DNA of 64,000 nt from Aureimonas glaciei. GTDB lineage: Bacteria; Pseudomonadota; Alphaproteobacteria; Rhizobiales; Rhizobiaceae. The position numbers and the translations under genes are program-made. The DNA lies in NCBI RefSeq assembly GCF_014643375.1, contig NZ_BMJJ01000003.1, forward strand, positions 372,001-436,000. The letters are read 5' to 3'. Each line of letters opens with the position of its first letter. The first letter of the stretch is position 1. Positions 1 through 9,235 of the stretch are shown here, one piece after another. The notes beneath the pieces are model-generated. The model had not been told where the DNA came from, ran no database searches, and was given only the letters and a program-made list of their open reading frames with translations.

Positions 1-2
1 CG

Positions 3-353
3 ACGCTGTCGCTCTGGCGCGATCTTCCCGAGGCCATGGCCTATTCCTACGGGCCGATCCATGCCGAGGCGATGCGCCATGCCCGCGAGTGGTTCGTGCC
101 GGCGACGTGGCCGCCCTACGCCCTGTGGTGGAGCGAGCCCGGCGTCCGGCCCGACTGGACCGAGGCGGTGGCGCGTCATGCCCTGCTGCACGAGCGCGGT
201 CCGACGGCCGCGGCCTTCGATTTCAAGACGCCCTTCGACGCCGGCGGCAGGCCGACGAGCATCGACCGCGCCGCGCTGAAACGTCTCATTCAGGCCAATG
301 CCGAGCGCCAGCGCGGCATGGCAGCGGCCGCGCTGCCGCTCCCGGCCCTGTGA
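3..353 (+). CDS. DUF3291 family protein, C-terminal part
   Basis: The reading frame is open from the left edge of the window, so the true start lies outside; the first in-frame ATG at 36 is internal to the conserved part. The visible 116 residues contain SLWRDLPEAMAYSYGPIHAE followed by a Trp/Pro-rich stretch (WFVPATWPPYALWW) and end with a short helical tail. This pattern matches the DUF3291 family, small ferredoxin-like (ABM-superfamily) proteins without an assigned reaction. The next gene starts 92 bp downstream on the same strand and need not be co-transcribed. The family call rests on motif memory, not on a search. Confidence 0.65.
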   Translation, partial: TLSLWRDLPEAMAYSYGPIHAEAMRHAREWFVPATWPPYALWWSEPGVRPDWTEAVARHALLHERGPTAAAFDFKTPFDAGGRPTSIDRAALKRLIQANAERQRGMAAAALPLPAL

Positions 354-444
354 CACTTTGCCGGCATGTGCGACGTGCCGGACTGGAAGGGCGGTGGTCG
401 CGGCGTATATGGCGGGGATCACACCGAAAGCCGGAGACCCAGGC

Positions 445-900
445 ATGACACGACAGCATCTTCTCGCAACGCTCTTCTCGGCCCTGCTCCTCGGTCCCGC
501 GGTGGCGCAGGACAAGGCCGCCACGGGGGACATGGCCGGCATGCATCATGGGGCGCCGGCGTCGGAAGTCGTGCTGCCGGCGGCCTGTCTGGCGGCCAGC
601 GAGGACACGGCGATGGCGCCGATGGCGCATGGCGCCGATCTCGATCCCGTGCAGGCGGCCAATCACGCGGCGATGCAGGTGATGGACGGACCGATGATGC
701 GCGCCGCGACCATCAAGGATGCCGATCTCGCCTTCAACTGCGGAATGGTCGCCCACCATGCCGGAGCCATCGCCATGGCGAAGGTGGAACTGGAGATGGG
801 CAAGGACGAGGCGTCCAAGGCGCTCGCCAGCCGCATCATCGCGGCGCAGGAGGAGGAAATCGCCGAGATGACCGCCTGGGTCGAAGCCTGGGGAAAGTAG
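445..900 (+). CDS. exported DUF305 family protein
   Basis: The protein has 151 residues. It opens with a signal peptide (about residues 1-21, cleavage after AVA) and carries a His/Met-rich mature part, including MAGMHHG near the N terminus and MVAHHAGAIAMAKVELEMG in the core. The latter is the DUF305 hallmark, a ferritin-like four-helix fold that often accompanies copper-handling proteins. The start at 445 is chosen because it gives a proper signal peptide; the open frame extends further upstream but that part reads as non-coding. The many His and Met residues fit a periplasmic metal-binding role, which is inference. No copper ATPase or oxidase lies beside it here. Confidence 0.75.
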   Translation: MTRQHLLATLFSALLLGPAVAQDKAATGDMAGMHHGAPASEVVLPAACLAASEDTAMAPMAHGADLDPVQAANHAAMQVMDGPMMRAATIKDADLAFNCGMVAHHAGAIAMAKVELEMGKDEASKALASRIIAAQEEEIAEMTAWVEAWGK

Positions 901-997
901 CGGCAAAGAGCCGGGCGCTCTCGGCCGGCCACGTTTTGCGGCCGACGGAGGGCAATCGCGGCGCCGCAGCCGCGGCACGCGACACGGCCGCCGCGGT

Positions 998-2293
998 TCA
1001 GGCGGCGGTCATCGCCCGCCCGTTCGGCGCGGGCTCTACTGGCATCGGTCCTCGCCGCTGCCAGCGCCGCTCCAGCGCGATGCAGCCCCAGATGATGCCG
1101 AAGATGAGATAATGGTGCCGCCAGTGATCGGTGTCGATGACGTTGCCGATGGCGACGTGGCCGACATAGACGCTGTAGGCGGCCATCAGAAAAGGCTGCC
1201 AGGGCCGCTCGCGCAACAGGATTTTCAGTCCCATGCCGAGCGTCAGGAAGGTGAAGACGATCCAGGCGGCAAAGCCGAGCCAGGAATAGTCGAGCAGCGC
1301 CTTCAGCCAGATATTGTGCGTGTCCTCGCCGTAGATCGGACCGAACACCAGCGGCCCGATGCCGAGCGGATGCTCCATCGCCATCTGGAAGCCGAGAAGA
1401 TGCCGGGCGAAGCGCCCGAGCCGGGCGGAATCGTAGGACTGCACCAGTTCGGCGCGCTCGAAGAACAGGCTGGAGACCTTCTCGGACTGCAGCGCCACGA
1501 GGACGACGAGGATCATCATGACCACGCCGACCGCGGCGATGGCGGCGATCTTCAGCCGGAAGGCGGACGAGCGCTCCTTGAGGAGCATGAAGCCGACCGA
1601 GAGGAGGATCGAGAAGGCGTAGAGGCCCCAGGCGGCGCGCGAGAAGGACAGGAAGACGGCGAGCGTCAGCACCGCGAGCGGAACGAGCTTCAGCGGTGCG
1701 GTCACCAGGCGTTCGGTGACGATGCGCTGGACGAGGAAGACCGCCGGCAGCGTCAAAAAAGGCCCGAAGACGTTGGGATCCTGGAAGGCGCCCTTGGCCC
1801 GGTCGTAGAGGGTGAACATCTCGGCGCCCGGAAAGGCGTTGAAATAGCCGAGGATGCCGATCGTCCCGGTGGCCAGCGCCGCCAACGTATAGGCGTTGTA
1901 GATCAGCTTCAGGCGCCGCCAGTCGGCCTCGATCACCGCGGCGAAGAACACCGCCGACAAAGCGAGGAAGGTCGACACGGCGATGTACATCGGTCCGCCG
2001 GCCAATGTCGCCATCTGGGTCAGGGCGACGAGGCCGCCGGCATTGAACAGCAGCAGCAGAACCAGCAGCGGCGCCGTGCCGGCGCTGATCTTCAGCGCGC
2101 CCGTCAGCGCGAAGAGGCCGATCAGCCCGGCCATGAACAGCTCGTAGGGCGCGGGTTCCGAAATGACGAAACCCGACAGGAACACGCCGAAGCCGATCGA
2201 TCCGCTGGCCAGCATGGCGAACTGCCGTCGGCCGAGCTCGGCCCGGGTCAGAGCGCGCTCGGCCGGCCAGAACGGGGGAGCGGCGACACTCAT
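998..2293 (-). CDS. O-antigen ligase / Wzy-type polysaccharide polymerase
   Basis: This is a 431-residue inner-membrane protein with about ten hydrophobic segments and one larger hydrophilic loop in the C-terminal third. That loop carries YGEDTHNIWLKALLDYSWLG, which resembles the conserved His-Asn region of the Wzy_C/WaaL superfamily. Members join lipid-linked repeat units or ligate glycan to an acceptor in the periplasm. It is the last gene of a minus-strand exopolysaccharide run. Its ATG lies one base beyond the stop codon of the initiating sugar transferase, so translation is probably coupled. A polymerase role is favoured over ligase because of the WbaP/Wza/Wzc neighbours, but the sequence alone does not decide. 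Confidence 0.75.
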   Translation of the reverse strand: MSVAAPPFWPAERALTRAELGRRQFAMLASGSIGFGVFLSGFVISEPAPYELFMAGLIGLFALTGALKISAGTAPLLVLLLLFNAGGLVALTQMATLAGGPMYIAVSTFLALSAVFFAAVIEADWRRLKLIYNAYTLAALATGTIGILGYFNAFPGAEMFTLYDRAKGAFQDPNVFGPFLTLPAVFLVQRIVTERLVTAPLKLVPLAVLTLAVFLSFSRAAWGLYAFSILLSVGFMLLKERSSAFRLKIAAIAAVGVVMMILVVLVALQSEKVSSLFFERAELVQSYDSARLGRFARHLLGFQMAMEHPLGIGPLVFGPIYGEDTHNIWLKALLDYSWLGFAAWIVFTFLTLGMGLKILLRERPWQPFLMAAYSVYVGHVAIGNVIDTDHWRHHYLIFGIIWGCIALERRWQRRGPMPVEPAPNGRAMTAA

Positions 2294-2294
2294 G

Positions 2295-3830
2295 TCAGTA
2301 GGCGTGTTCGGTCTTGAGCAGGCTGATCGGCGTCATCGCCAGGATCGCGATGTCGAGCAGGATCGACCAGTTCTCGATATAGTAGAGATCGTGTTCGATC
2401 CGGCCCTTCAGCTTGTCCTGCTGGTCGATCTCGCCGCGGAAACCGTGGATCTGGGCCCAGCCGGTGATGCCCGGCTTCACCTTGTGGCGGCCGAAATAAC
2501 CGTCGACGATCTCGACGAAGGCCTCGTTCTGGCTCGAGACGGCGTTGATCGCGTGCGGGCGCGGACCGACCAGCGACAGCGATCCGAGGATGACGTTCCA
2601 CAGCTGCGGCAGCTCGTCGATCGAGCTCTTGCGGATGAAGCGGCCGACGCGGGTGACGCGCGGATCGCCCTTGGTGACGACGCGCCGGGCGGTGGGGTCC
2701 GACATGTCGTGATACATGGAGCGGAACTTGTAGACCTCGACGACGCGGTTGTTGAAGCCGTGGCGCTTCTGCTTGAAGAAAACGGGTCCCTTGGAATCCA
2801 GCTTGATGGCGATGGCGGTGGCGAGGAAGACCGGCGACAGCAGCAGCAGCGCGAGGCTGGCGATGCCGAGGTCGAACATCCGCTTGGCGATCACGTCCCA
2901 GTCGGCCAGCGGCCGGTCGAAAACGTCGATGAGCGGGATCTGGCCGACATAGGAGTAGGCCCTCGGCCGGAAGCGCAGCTGGGCGGCATGGGCCGACAGA
3001 CGGATGTCGAGCGGCAGCACCCAGAGCTCCTTCAGGAGCGACAGCACGCGCTTCTCGGCAGACAGGGGCAGCGTCACGATCAGCATGTCGATGCGCGCGA
3101 GGCGCGCGAACTCGACCAGTTCCTGGATATTGCCGAGCTTGGGATAGCCCGCGACGATCGGCGGCGAGCGCCGGTCGTTGCGGTCGTCGAAGATGCCGCA
3201 GATGCGGATGTCGTTGTCGTCCTGGCGCTCGAGACCCCGGATCAGCGACTCCGCTCCTTCGCCGCCGCCGACGATGACGGCGCGGCGCTCCATGACGCCG
3301 TTGCGCGCCCAGCGCCGGATGTTCATGCCGAGAACGAGCCGCGCCGCGATCAGCGTCGACAGGCCCGTCAGGTACCAGGCGCCCATCCACACGCGCGAAT
3401 AGTCGGACTGCGCCTTCAGGAAGAACAGGATGACGGCGACGACCGCGATGGTCGCCGACCAGGCCATCGTCACCCGCGCGACCTGCTTCAGGCGCGAGCG
3501 CATGGTCGCGATCTCGTAGCCATGGCCGAGCTGGATGCCGAGGACGCCGATCACGGCGCCGAGGAGCGACACCAGGAAATACTGCGGGAACGAGCCGTGG
3601 CTGGGGCCGACATAGGCGACATAAATGAGCTGCGCCGTGGCCAGCAGAAGCGCGAACTCTACCAGCCGCCAGATGCCGCTGAGAAGGCTCGGCGACATCA
3701 CCTGCTTTTCGAACTGGGCGGCGGTCCGGGCGGCGAAGCTGTTCAGCGGCGGGACGACACCCGGCACGGTTTCCGCCGGCAGCGCCTGGATGGCGCCGCG
3801 CGAGAAAGGATGGCTTGCGTCATGTTTCAT
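2295..3830 (-). CDS. undecaprenyl-phosphate sugar phosphotransferase (WbaP/ExoY type)
   Basis: The protein has 511 residues. The N-terminal part has four to five membrane segments, then a Rossmann-like CoA-binding-type domain (VIVGGGEGAESL near residue 170). A final membrane helix leads into the bacterial sugar transferase domain with FKQKRHGFNN, YKFRSMY, SSIDELPQLWNVILGSLSLV and GPRP. This enzyme transfers a hexose 1-phosphate to undecaprenyl phosphate and starts repeat-unit assembly at the cytoplasmic face. I chose the ATG at 3830 because GGAGGGG precedes it; the frame extends 39 codons upstream with low-complexity Ala/Arg sequence. It sits between a GT4 gene and the polymerase in one transcriptional direction. 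Confidence 0.88.
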   Translation of the reverse strand: MKHDASHPFSRGAIQALPAETVPGVVPPLNSFAARTAAQFEKQVMSPSLLSGIWRLVEFALLLATAQLIYVAYVGPSHGSFPQYFLVSLLGAVIGVLGIQLGHGYEIATMRSRLKQVARVTMAWSATIAVVAVILFFLKAQSDYSRVWMGAWYLTGLSTLIAARLVLGMNIRRWARNGVMERRAVIVGGGEGAESLIRGLERQDDNDIRICGIFDDRNDRRSPPIVAGYPKLGNIQELVEFARLARIDMLIVTLPLSAEKRVLSLLKELWVLPLDIRLSAHAAQLRFRPRAYSYVGQIPLIDVFDRPLADWDVIAKRMFDLGIASLALLLLSPVFLATAIAIKLDSKGPVFFKQKRHGFNNRVVEVYKFRSMYHDMSDPTARRVVTKGDPRVTRVGRFIRKSSIDELPQLWNVILGSLSLVGPRPHAINAVSSQNEAFVEIVDGYFGRHKVKPGITGWAQIHGFRGEIDQQDKLKGRIEHDLYYIENWSILLDIAILAMTPISLLKTEHAY

Positions 3831-3952
3831 GCTGACCCCTCCCGCACCGGCGCGCCGGTCCGCCATCCCCCGACGTCTCGGCGACCCGCGCGGCCCCACA
3901 AGCGGAGCGGGCGCAGAGGCCGGCGTCGCGGCGCGAGCGTAAGGCAATCATG

Positions 3953-5170
3953 CTAAGATTTCTTTGCGTGCGGGGCCGGGACCGTCGGCACCCGTTCCTC
4001 GAGGCGAACCGCGGCGACGACCGGTCGGCTGCGGACGACCGGCCTGCGGCAATGCTCGACCGCCCTCGCATAGGCTGCCATCGTGTCCGCCGCCATTTTG
4101 GTTATGGCAAAGCGCTGCCGCAGGTGTTGCATCAGCGGTTCGGGATTGCCGAGAGGTTGATGGAGGCGTTCGGCCATCGCCGCGGCCAGCGCCGGGGCGT
4201 CGCCGGGCCTGACCAGCGGTTGCAGCGCCGGCGGAATGATCTCCCGGACGCCGCCGACATCGACGGCGACCACGGCCCGGTCGGCGGCCACGGCCTCGAG
4301 CACGACATAGGGCAGGGAATCCGCCCGCGACGGCAGCACCATGACCTTGGCCAGCGGAAGCGCCTGGCGGATCGGCATCGGCTCGTGGAAGACGACGCGG
4401 CCGGGAAGGAGGGCCTCGGCGCGGCGGACCAGCTCCGCCTTCTGCTCGCCTGCACCGACGACGACGGCCGTGGGAAGGGTGCCGGTCGACCGGGCCATGT
4501 CGGCGAGCGCCTCGATGAAGATGTCCGGGCCCTTCAGCGGGCGCAGCATGCCGATGTAGAGGAAGTCGGCGGCATTGGGGTCGATCGGCGCAGCGGCAAA
4601 CTCCGGCTCCGACAGGCCGTTGTAGATCACGCAGGAGTCGACGGCCGGCCGGCCGACCTTGGTGAAATAGGCTGTTTTCTCGTATTCCGAGACGAACAGG
4701 AGATGGTCCGTCATCCGCTCGAGAAGGCGCTCCAGCGTGAAGAAGAGGCGGCCGCCCAGCGTGTGGGGATCGTAGTGCATGCTGCCGCCGTGTGGCGTGT
4801 AAAGGCGGGCGGCGCGGCCGCCACCGACCCGGATTGCCGTGCCGACCAGCCGGGCATAGGCCCCGCCCTTGGCGCCGTGCCCGTGCAGCACGTCGGGTGC
4901 GATGTCGCGGATTAGCCGATAGGTCTTGAACAGGTCGACGAGATCGGACGGAGCGATCGACCGCCGCATGGTGACCCGGTGGACGCCGAGGGACAGGCGG
5001 GGGGCGAGGGCCGCGATCTGCTCTTCCTCGAAGGCGCCGCCGGTGATCGAATCGCAGAGAATGCCGACCGCGTGGCCTTCGGCGATCTGGGCGTCGATAA
5101 GGTCTCGCACATGCCGAAAGATTCCGCCGACGGGCGAGCGGAAACAATGGACGATACGGAGCTGCTTCAT
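3953..5170 (-). CDS. glycosyltransferase family 4 protein
   Basis: The 405-residue protein has the GT-B layout. The N-terminal domain shows HCFRSPVGGIFRHVRDL and DVLHGHGAKGGAYARL. The C-terminal donor-binding domain has YIGMLRPLKGPDIFIEAL and a retaining-enzyme signature around SRADSLPYVVLEAVAADRAV. It would add one sugar to a lipid-linked exopolysaccharide intermediate at the inner membrane; donor and acceptor cannot be read from the sequence. The ATG at 5170 is used because the GT-B fold begins right there (MKQLRIVHCF); its ribosome site is weak. It is the only ordinary glycosyltransferase in the island, so further glycosyltransferases for a multi-sugar repeat must lie elsewhere or to the left. 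Confidence 0.85.
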   Translation of the reverse strand: MKQLRIVHCFRSPVGGIFRHVRDLIDAQIAEGHAVGILCDSITGGAFEEEQIAALAPRLSLGVHRVTMRRSIAPSDLVDLFKTYRLIRDIAPDVLHGHGAKGGAYARLVGTAIRVGGGRAARLYTPHGGSMHYDPHTLGGRLFFTLERLLERMTDHLLFVSEYEKTAYFTKVGRPAVDSCVIYNGLSEPEFAAAPIDPNAADFLYIGMLRPLKGPDIFIEALADMARSTGTLPTAVVVGAGEQKAELVRRAEALLPGRVVFHEPMPIRQALPLAKVMVLPSRADSLPYVVLEAVAADRAVVAVDVGGVREIIPPALQPLVRPGDAPALAAAMAERLHQPLGNPEPLMQHLRQRFAITKMAADTMAAYARAVEHCRRPVVRSRPVVAAVRLEERVPTVPAPHAKKS

Positions 5171-5287
5171 GGGACCAGTCGCTCGGCATGGAGTGTCGGG
5201 ACAACCGCATGTGCGATTTGGCGCCAAGGCTGGCACCGTCCCTCAAGTCCTACGCCGAACTCGTTTAAAGTCCGCGTCCGAGACCGG

Positions 5288-5848
5288 TTAAAAGAGTCTT
5301 TCGCGGATGAAGAGGGTATCGCCCGGCAGGATCGGGTCGGACGTCAGCACCCGGCCGGTGACCACATTGCCGTTGACCTGACGGGTGACGTCGACCGTCT
5401 TCTGTTCGGCGCGGGGCGAATAGCCCCCGGCGATGGCGACGGCGTTCTGCACCGTCATGCCGGGGACATAGGTATACTGGCCGCCCGTGCCAACCTCGCC
5501 CATGATGAAGAAGGGGCGGTACTGGTCGACTTCCACGGTGATGTCGGGATCGCGCAGGAAGCCGTCGCGCAGCTTCTGCGACAGCAGCGTCTCGAGCTGC
5601 TTCGTCGTCTTGCCGCGGGCCGGAACGGTGCCGACCAGCGGCATCGAGAAATAGCCGCCCTTGTCCACCGCATAGGTGTTGGTCAGCCCGTCCTGCTCGA
5701 ACACCGTGACGCGGACCCGGTCACCGCTGTCGAGATGGTAGGGCTCGTTGAGCACGTCGTGGAAGGCCGGGGGTGTCGGCTGATAGCTGGCGCAGCCGCC
5801 GAGCATCGACCCGATCAGGCACAGAAGTCCCATGCTTCGAATACCCAT
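5288..5848 (-). CDS. polysaccharide export outer-membrane lipoprotein (Wza-like)
   Basis: This 186-residue lipoprotein starts with a lipobox ending LGGC (Cys19). It contains the Poly_export domain (HLDSGDRVRVTVFEQDGLT) and one SLBB domain (GEVGTGGQYTYVPGMTV). That is the short alphaproteobacterial version of Wza, without the long C-terminal region. It should form the periplasmic and outer-membrane exit for the polymer, working with the Wzc-like protein encoded divergently at 6022. An alternative TTG start three codons upstream also has a reasonable ribosome site (GGAGAGG). The gene is transcribed towards the glycosyltransferase gene, 117 bp away. Confidence 0.88.
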   Translation of the reverse strand: MGIRSMGLLCLIGSMLGGCASYQPTPPAFHDVLNEPYHLDSGDRVRVTVFEQDGLTNTYAVDKGGYFSMPLVGTVPARGKTTKQLETLLSQKLRDGFLRDPDITVEVDQYRPFFIMGEVGTGGQYTYVPGMTVQNAVAIAGGYSPRAEQKTVDVTRQVNGNVVTGRVLTSDPILPGDTLFIRERLF

Positions 5849-6021
5849 ACCGGTCAACCTCGTCCTCTCCGCCCAGGCCGCAGCCGGCCGCCAGCCGTTA
5901 TAGCTTCGTTAGGGTTAATCGATCGTAAACCACACCGAAAATGATCAGTGACTAGGGCCGTTAACCACTCAGTTACCTTAATGGAGGATTTTCTTGGCCT
6001 AGAGCGAGCCGGAGAGAAGCG
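5849..6021. promoter_or_regulatory. divergent promoter region between wza-like and wzc-like genes
   Basis: This 173-bp gap separates two divergently transcribed export genes and is clearly richer in A+T than its surroundings between about 5895 and 5995. It contains several GTTAA/TTAAC words (GGGTTAATCG, CCGTTAACCACTCAGTT, CCTTAATGG) in both orientations. These could be -10/-35 parts or sites for a shared regulator. I could not settle on one defined promoter. Confidence 0.4.
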
Positions 6022-8088
6022 ATGTCGAGGGTTGGACCAGATCAGAACGATGTCGACATCGATATCGCCCGCCTGGCGTCCGCCCTGTGGGCCCGCAAGC
6101 TGGCGGTGCTCCTGTCCACGGTCGCCTTCGCCGGGGCGGGCTTCGCCATCGCGACGCTCGTTCCGCCGGTCTACAAGGCCGAGACCCAGATCGTCATCGA
6201 GACGCGCGAATCCGCCTTCACCCGAAGCGATACATCGACCAACGCCGCCGAGGGCACGCTCAGCCCCGAAAGCGTCGAGAGCCAGGTCTCCCTGATGACC
6301 TCGTCGGAAATCCTCGGCGACGTCGCCGAGAAGTTCCAGCTCGCCGGGCGCGAGGAGTTTGCGCCCGAGACCTCGCTGATCGACCGCATCGTCACGCGCG
6401 TCCGCCCCGAGACGGACTCGGCCCCCGGCGAGATCGTCGAGAAGATGCGCGAAAAGCTCCAGGTCTATCGCAAGGAGAACCAGCGGGTTCTCGTCATCGA
6501 GTTCTCCTCGCAGGACCCGGCGCTCGCCCGCGACATCCCCAACGCCATCGCGAACGAATATCTCAGCCGGCAGAAGGGGGCGCTCCTGACCTCCAACACC
6601 AATGCCACCGGCTGGCTGGAGCAGGAGATCGCCGATCTCCAGGTCTCGGTGAAGGATGCCGAAAGCAAGGTCGCGGCCTACCGGGCCAACTCCGACCTTC
6701 TCGTCGGCCAGAACCAGAACGTCCTGGCGACGCAGCAATTGTCGGAAATCGCGACCGAGCTCTCGCGGACCCGGGCCGCCCGCGCGGCCGCGGAGAGCCG
6801 CGCGAGCAGCGTGCAGGACGCGATCGAGCGGGGGCTTGCCCTCGACACCGTCGCCGAGGTCCTGGCGTCGCCGACGGTGCAGGCGCTGCGCGAGCGCGAG
6901 GTGGCGCTGAAGGCCGAGATCGCCGACCTTTCGACGACGCTTCTGGAAAACCATCCCCGGATCCGCTCGCTGCGTTCGCAGCGGCGCGATCTCGACACCG
7001 AGATCGCCCGGGAGGCCGCGAAGGTGCGCGCCTCGCTGGAAACCGAAGCCGAGTCCGCCCGCCAGCGCGAAATCGCCCTGACGGCCGAGATGGAGCGCCT
7101 AAAGGCCGATTCCGCCAAGGCCGGCAGCGAGGAAGTGGAACTGCGCTCGCTGGAGCGCGAGGCCGATTCCCAGAGCCAGCTGCTGGCGACCTACATGACG
7201 CGCTACCGCGAGGCCATCGCCCGCGGCTCGCGCGACTATCTGCCGGTCGACGCGCGGGTCTTCTCGCAGGCCCAGCTGCCCGCCGAACCCTATTTTCCGA
7301 AGGTCGTGCCGATCACCGCGGCGGCCGGCGTCGCCGGCTTCCTGTTCGCCTCGATCGCGCTCCTGCTGCGCGAGCTGTTCTCCGGCCGTGCTCTGAGGCC
7401 GAGCCCGCTGTCGGTCCGCGACCGGCTGGAGCCGGCCCACGAGTCGGCCGACACGGCAAAAGCGGCCCCGCTTCCGCTGGCGTCTCCCGCCTCGGCGCCC
7501 GACAGCGAGCTGACGAATGCCGCAGAGCTCGGCGAGGCCCTGCTCAACAGCGCGGTGCCGCGCGTCCTGGTGGTGTCCGCGCATGCGGAAGGCCGGCCCG
7601 CCGGCGTCGTCCTGGCACGGGAATTGGCCGCGCACGATCGCGCGACGATCCTCGTCGATCTCACGCCGACGAGCGCGGCGGCGCGCGCCATGGGCGTTCC
7701 GGACGACGCGCTCGCCACTGGCGACGTGGTCGACGGCACGGCTTCCTTCGCCGACCTCATCCACCGCGACCTCAGGACTTCGGCCCATGTCATGTCCTCG
7801 GCCGGCCTTTCCCTCACCGACGAAGCCGCCTTCGAGGAGGTCGGCGTGGTGCTGGAGGCGCTCGGCAAGGTCTACGACTGCACCATGGTCGACTGCGGCT
7901 ACCTGCCGGTCGACACGCTCCTGCGCCTGATGGACGGCAATGCCGCCCTGATCGTCGCGGTCGAGCCGGGCGCGCAGGAAGAAGGCGAGGCGATGATGCA
8001 GAAACTCGCCGACGCCGGCCTCGACGACGTGGTGCTGATGAATCTCGGCGCCCCCGACGATATCGCCGAGCGCCGCCGCGCCGCGTGA
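6022..8088 (+). CDS. Wzc/ExoP-like chain-length protein with degenerate kinase domain
   Basis: The protein has 688 residues. A Wzz domain begins with membrane segment 1 (about residues 27-49) and YKAETQIVIETRES. A long periplasmic coiled coil follows, and membrane segment 2 lies near residues 428-452. A cytosolic domain follows from about residue 512. In ExoP/Wzc that domain is a tyrosine kinase with a P-loop. Here the expected loop reads SAHAEGRPAGVVLARELA, with no GK[ST]. A Walker A'-like ILVDLTPT (about residue 543) and a Walker B-like position (MVDCGYLP) remain. No C-terminal tyrosine cluster is present; the end is ERRRAA. It probably controls polymer length or opens Wza, without kinase activity. 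A ribosome site (GGAGAGAAG) precedes the ATG. Confidence 0.85.
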   Translation: MSRVGPDQNDVDIDIARLASALWARKLAVLLSTVAFAGAGFAIATLVPPVYKAETQIVIETRESAFTRSDTSTNAAEGTLSPESVESQVSLMTSSEILGDVAEKFQLAGREEFAPETSLIDRIVTRVRPETDSAPGEIVEKMREKLQVYRKENQRVLVIEFSSQDPALARDIPNAIANEYLSRQKGALLTSNTNATGWLEQEIADLQVSVKDAESKVAAYRANSDLLVGQNQNVLATQQLSEIATELSRTRAARAAAESRASSVQDAIERGLALDTVAEVLASPTVQALREREVALKAEIADLSTTLLENHPRIRSLRSQRRDLDTEIAREAAKVRASLETEAESARQREIALTAEMERLKADSAKAGSEEVELRSLEREADSQSQLLATYMTRYREAIARGSRDYLPVDARVFSQAQLPAEPYFPKVVPITAAAGVAGFLFASIALLLRELFSGRALRPSPLSVRDRLEPAHESADTAKAAPLPLASPASAPDSELTNAAELGEALLNSAVPRVLVVSAHAEGRPAGVVLARELAAHDRATILVDLTPTSAAARAMGVPDDALATGDVVDGTASFADLIHRDLRTSAHVMSSAGLSLTDEAAFEEVGVVLEALGKVYDCTMVDCGYLPVDTLLRLMDGNAALIVAVEPGAQEEGEAMMQKLADAGLDDVVLMNLGAPDDIAERRRAA

Positions 8089-8125
8089 CGGCGAGGGCTG
8101 GCCGGCTTTGCTGGCCTTAGCAAGC

Positions 8126-9235
8126 TCAGTCGCCGCGCCAGATCCGGCGAAGGCGCTGGACCGCGCCTTTCAGCCGGGCATCGGACTTGATCCGCGCGAC
8201 CAGCCGGCCGCGCAGCCGGGCGGCCGCGACATAGGCACGGCCGGCGGTCGTCAGGGCCAGCACGGCATCGTATTGCGGCACCACCCGGTCGCACCATGAC
8301 CGCTTGTAGCGCTCTTCCCCCGGTCCGAGGTCGAGCAGCGCCAGGCCCTCGGCCGACAGCTGCTCGACGAGGTGCCAGAGCAGCAGCTCGCCCGGGCTGA
8401 CATCGGCGTCGGCATCGTCAGCGAAGGACGAGAACATGCCCCAGAACACGCCATCCGCGACGACCCCGCCCATCATCGCCTTGATGCTGCCGGCGCTGAC
8501 GATGGTGTAGAGCCGCGTGTCGATCCCGGCGGCGCCGAACAGGTCGGCGAGAAACGCTTCGATTCCGCGATCGGCAAAGGGGTTCGGCAGCGAGAGATCG
8601 GCAAAGCGCGCGCGCTTCTGCGCAAAGAAGGTCGCGAGCGCCGCCGCCCGGCCCACGGCCGGCGTGTCGCCGAAGACGTAGCCGCCCTGCGCCTCAAAGA
8701 AACGTTGCTGCGAGCGGAATTTCTTGCGCTTGCGCTTGGCATTGCCCCGCGCCAGGACGGTCTCGATGCCGCCCGCCAGCGAGATGGCGAAACGTTCCTC
8801 CGGCGCCGGGCGAATGGCGAAGCCCGGGCCGAGGCTGGAAGTGTCCGGCATGCGGTGCAGGTCGAGCGCGTCTATGCGAATCCCGGCGGCGTCGCACGCC
8901 GCGGCGATCGAGGCGCCGTCGAGCACCGGCGCGCCGGCGCCGGGGCGCAGGCACCAGCCATTGGCATTGGCGTGGGTCTCCGCGGGAAAGCGGACGACGC
9001 GAAAGGGGCCGCGGCGGTCGATCTCCAGCGGCAGGGCGGCGGCAAGGCCGTCCGCGTCTTCCGCCAGAAGCAGCAGCGGTGCCCGCCGCATGGCGGCGCC
9101 CCGCGTCCTCTGCCACGCGGCGACGAAGCCGGGCGACTGGAACGGCGTGCCGGCGAGGGGGGCCGTCGGCCAGCTTTCGCTGGGCCCGGCGGCCTGAAAG
9201 CGCAGTCTGGGCGGCGAGGGGAAGGCGGGCGGCAT
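8126..9235 (-). CDS. CelD/FemAB-like GNAT acyltransferase
   Basis: The protein has 369 residues and is cytosolic in appearance. It matches the GNAT-type 'acetyltransferase involved in cellulose biosynthesis' group (Acetyltransf_6). Signs are a basic stretch (NAKRKRKKFRSQQRFFEAQG), a central YTIVSAGSIKAMMGGVVADG, and LLDLGPGEERYKRSWCD, which corresponds to the family's D-G-x-GDERYK motif. In this context it could acylate a sugar of the exopolysaccharide or its lipid-linked precursor. I chose the ATG at 9235, which has GCAGGAC in front; an upstream TTG would add 26 basic residues. It is transcribed divergently from the deacetylase gene at 9418. Confidence 0.7.
   Translation of the reverse strand: MPPAFPSPPRLRFQAAGPSESWPTAPLAGTPFQSPGFVAAWQRTRGAAMRRAPLLLLAEDADGLAAALPLEIDRRGPFRVVRFPAETHANANGWCLRPGAGAPVLDGASIAAACDAAGIRIDALDLHRMPDTSSLGPGFAIRPAPEERFAISLAGGIETVLARGNAKRKRKKFRSQQRFFEAQGGYVFGDTPAVGRAAALATFFAQKRARFADLSLPNPFADRGIEAFLADLFGAAGIDTRLYTIVSAGSIKAMMGGVVADGVFWGMFSSFADDADADVSPGELLLWHLVEQLSAEGLALLDLGPGEERYKRSWCDRVVPQYDAVLALTTAGRAYVAAARLRGRLVARIKSDARLKGAVQRLRRIWRGD

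Noticed and set aside
1112-3956. Long plus-strand frames opposite the Wzy-like and WbaP-like genes.
   Set aside because: The Glu/Asp/Arg-rich, motif-free translations contrast with clear membrane proteins on the minus strand.
8089-8125. A terminator between the Wzc-like and acyltransferase genes (GGCCGGC-TTT-GCTGGCC).
   Set aside because: The 7-bp stem contains a G-U pair and is followed by no T-tract; the evidence is too thin.
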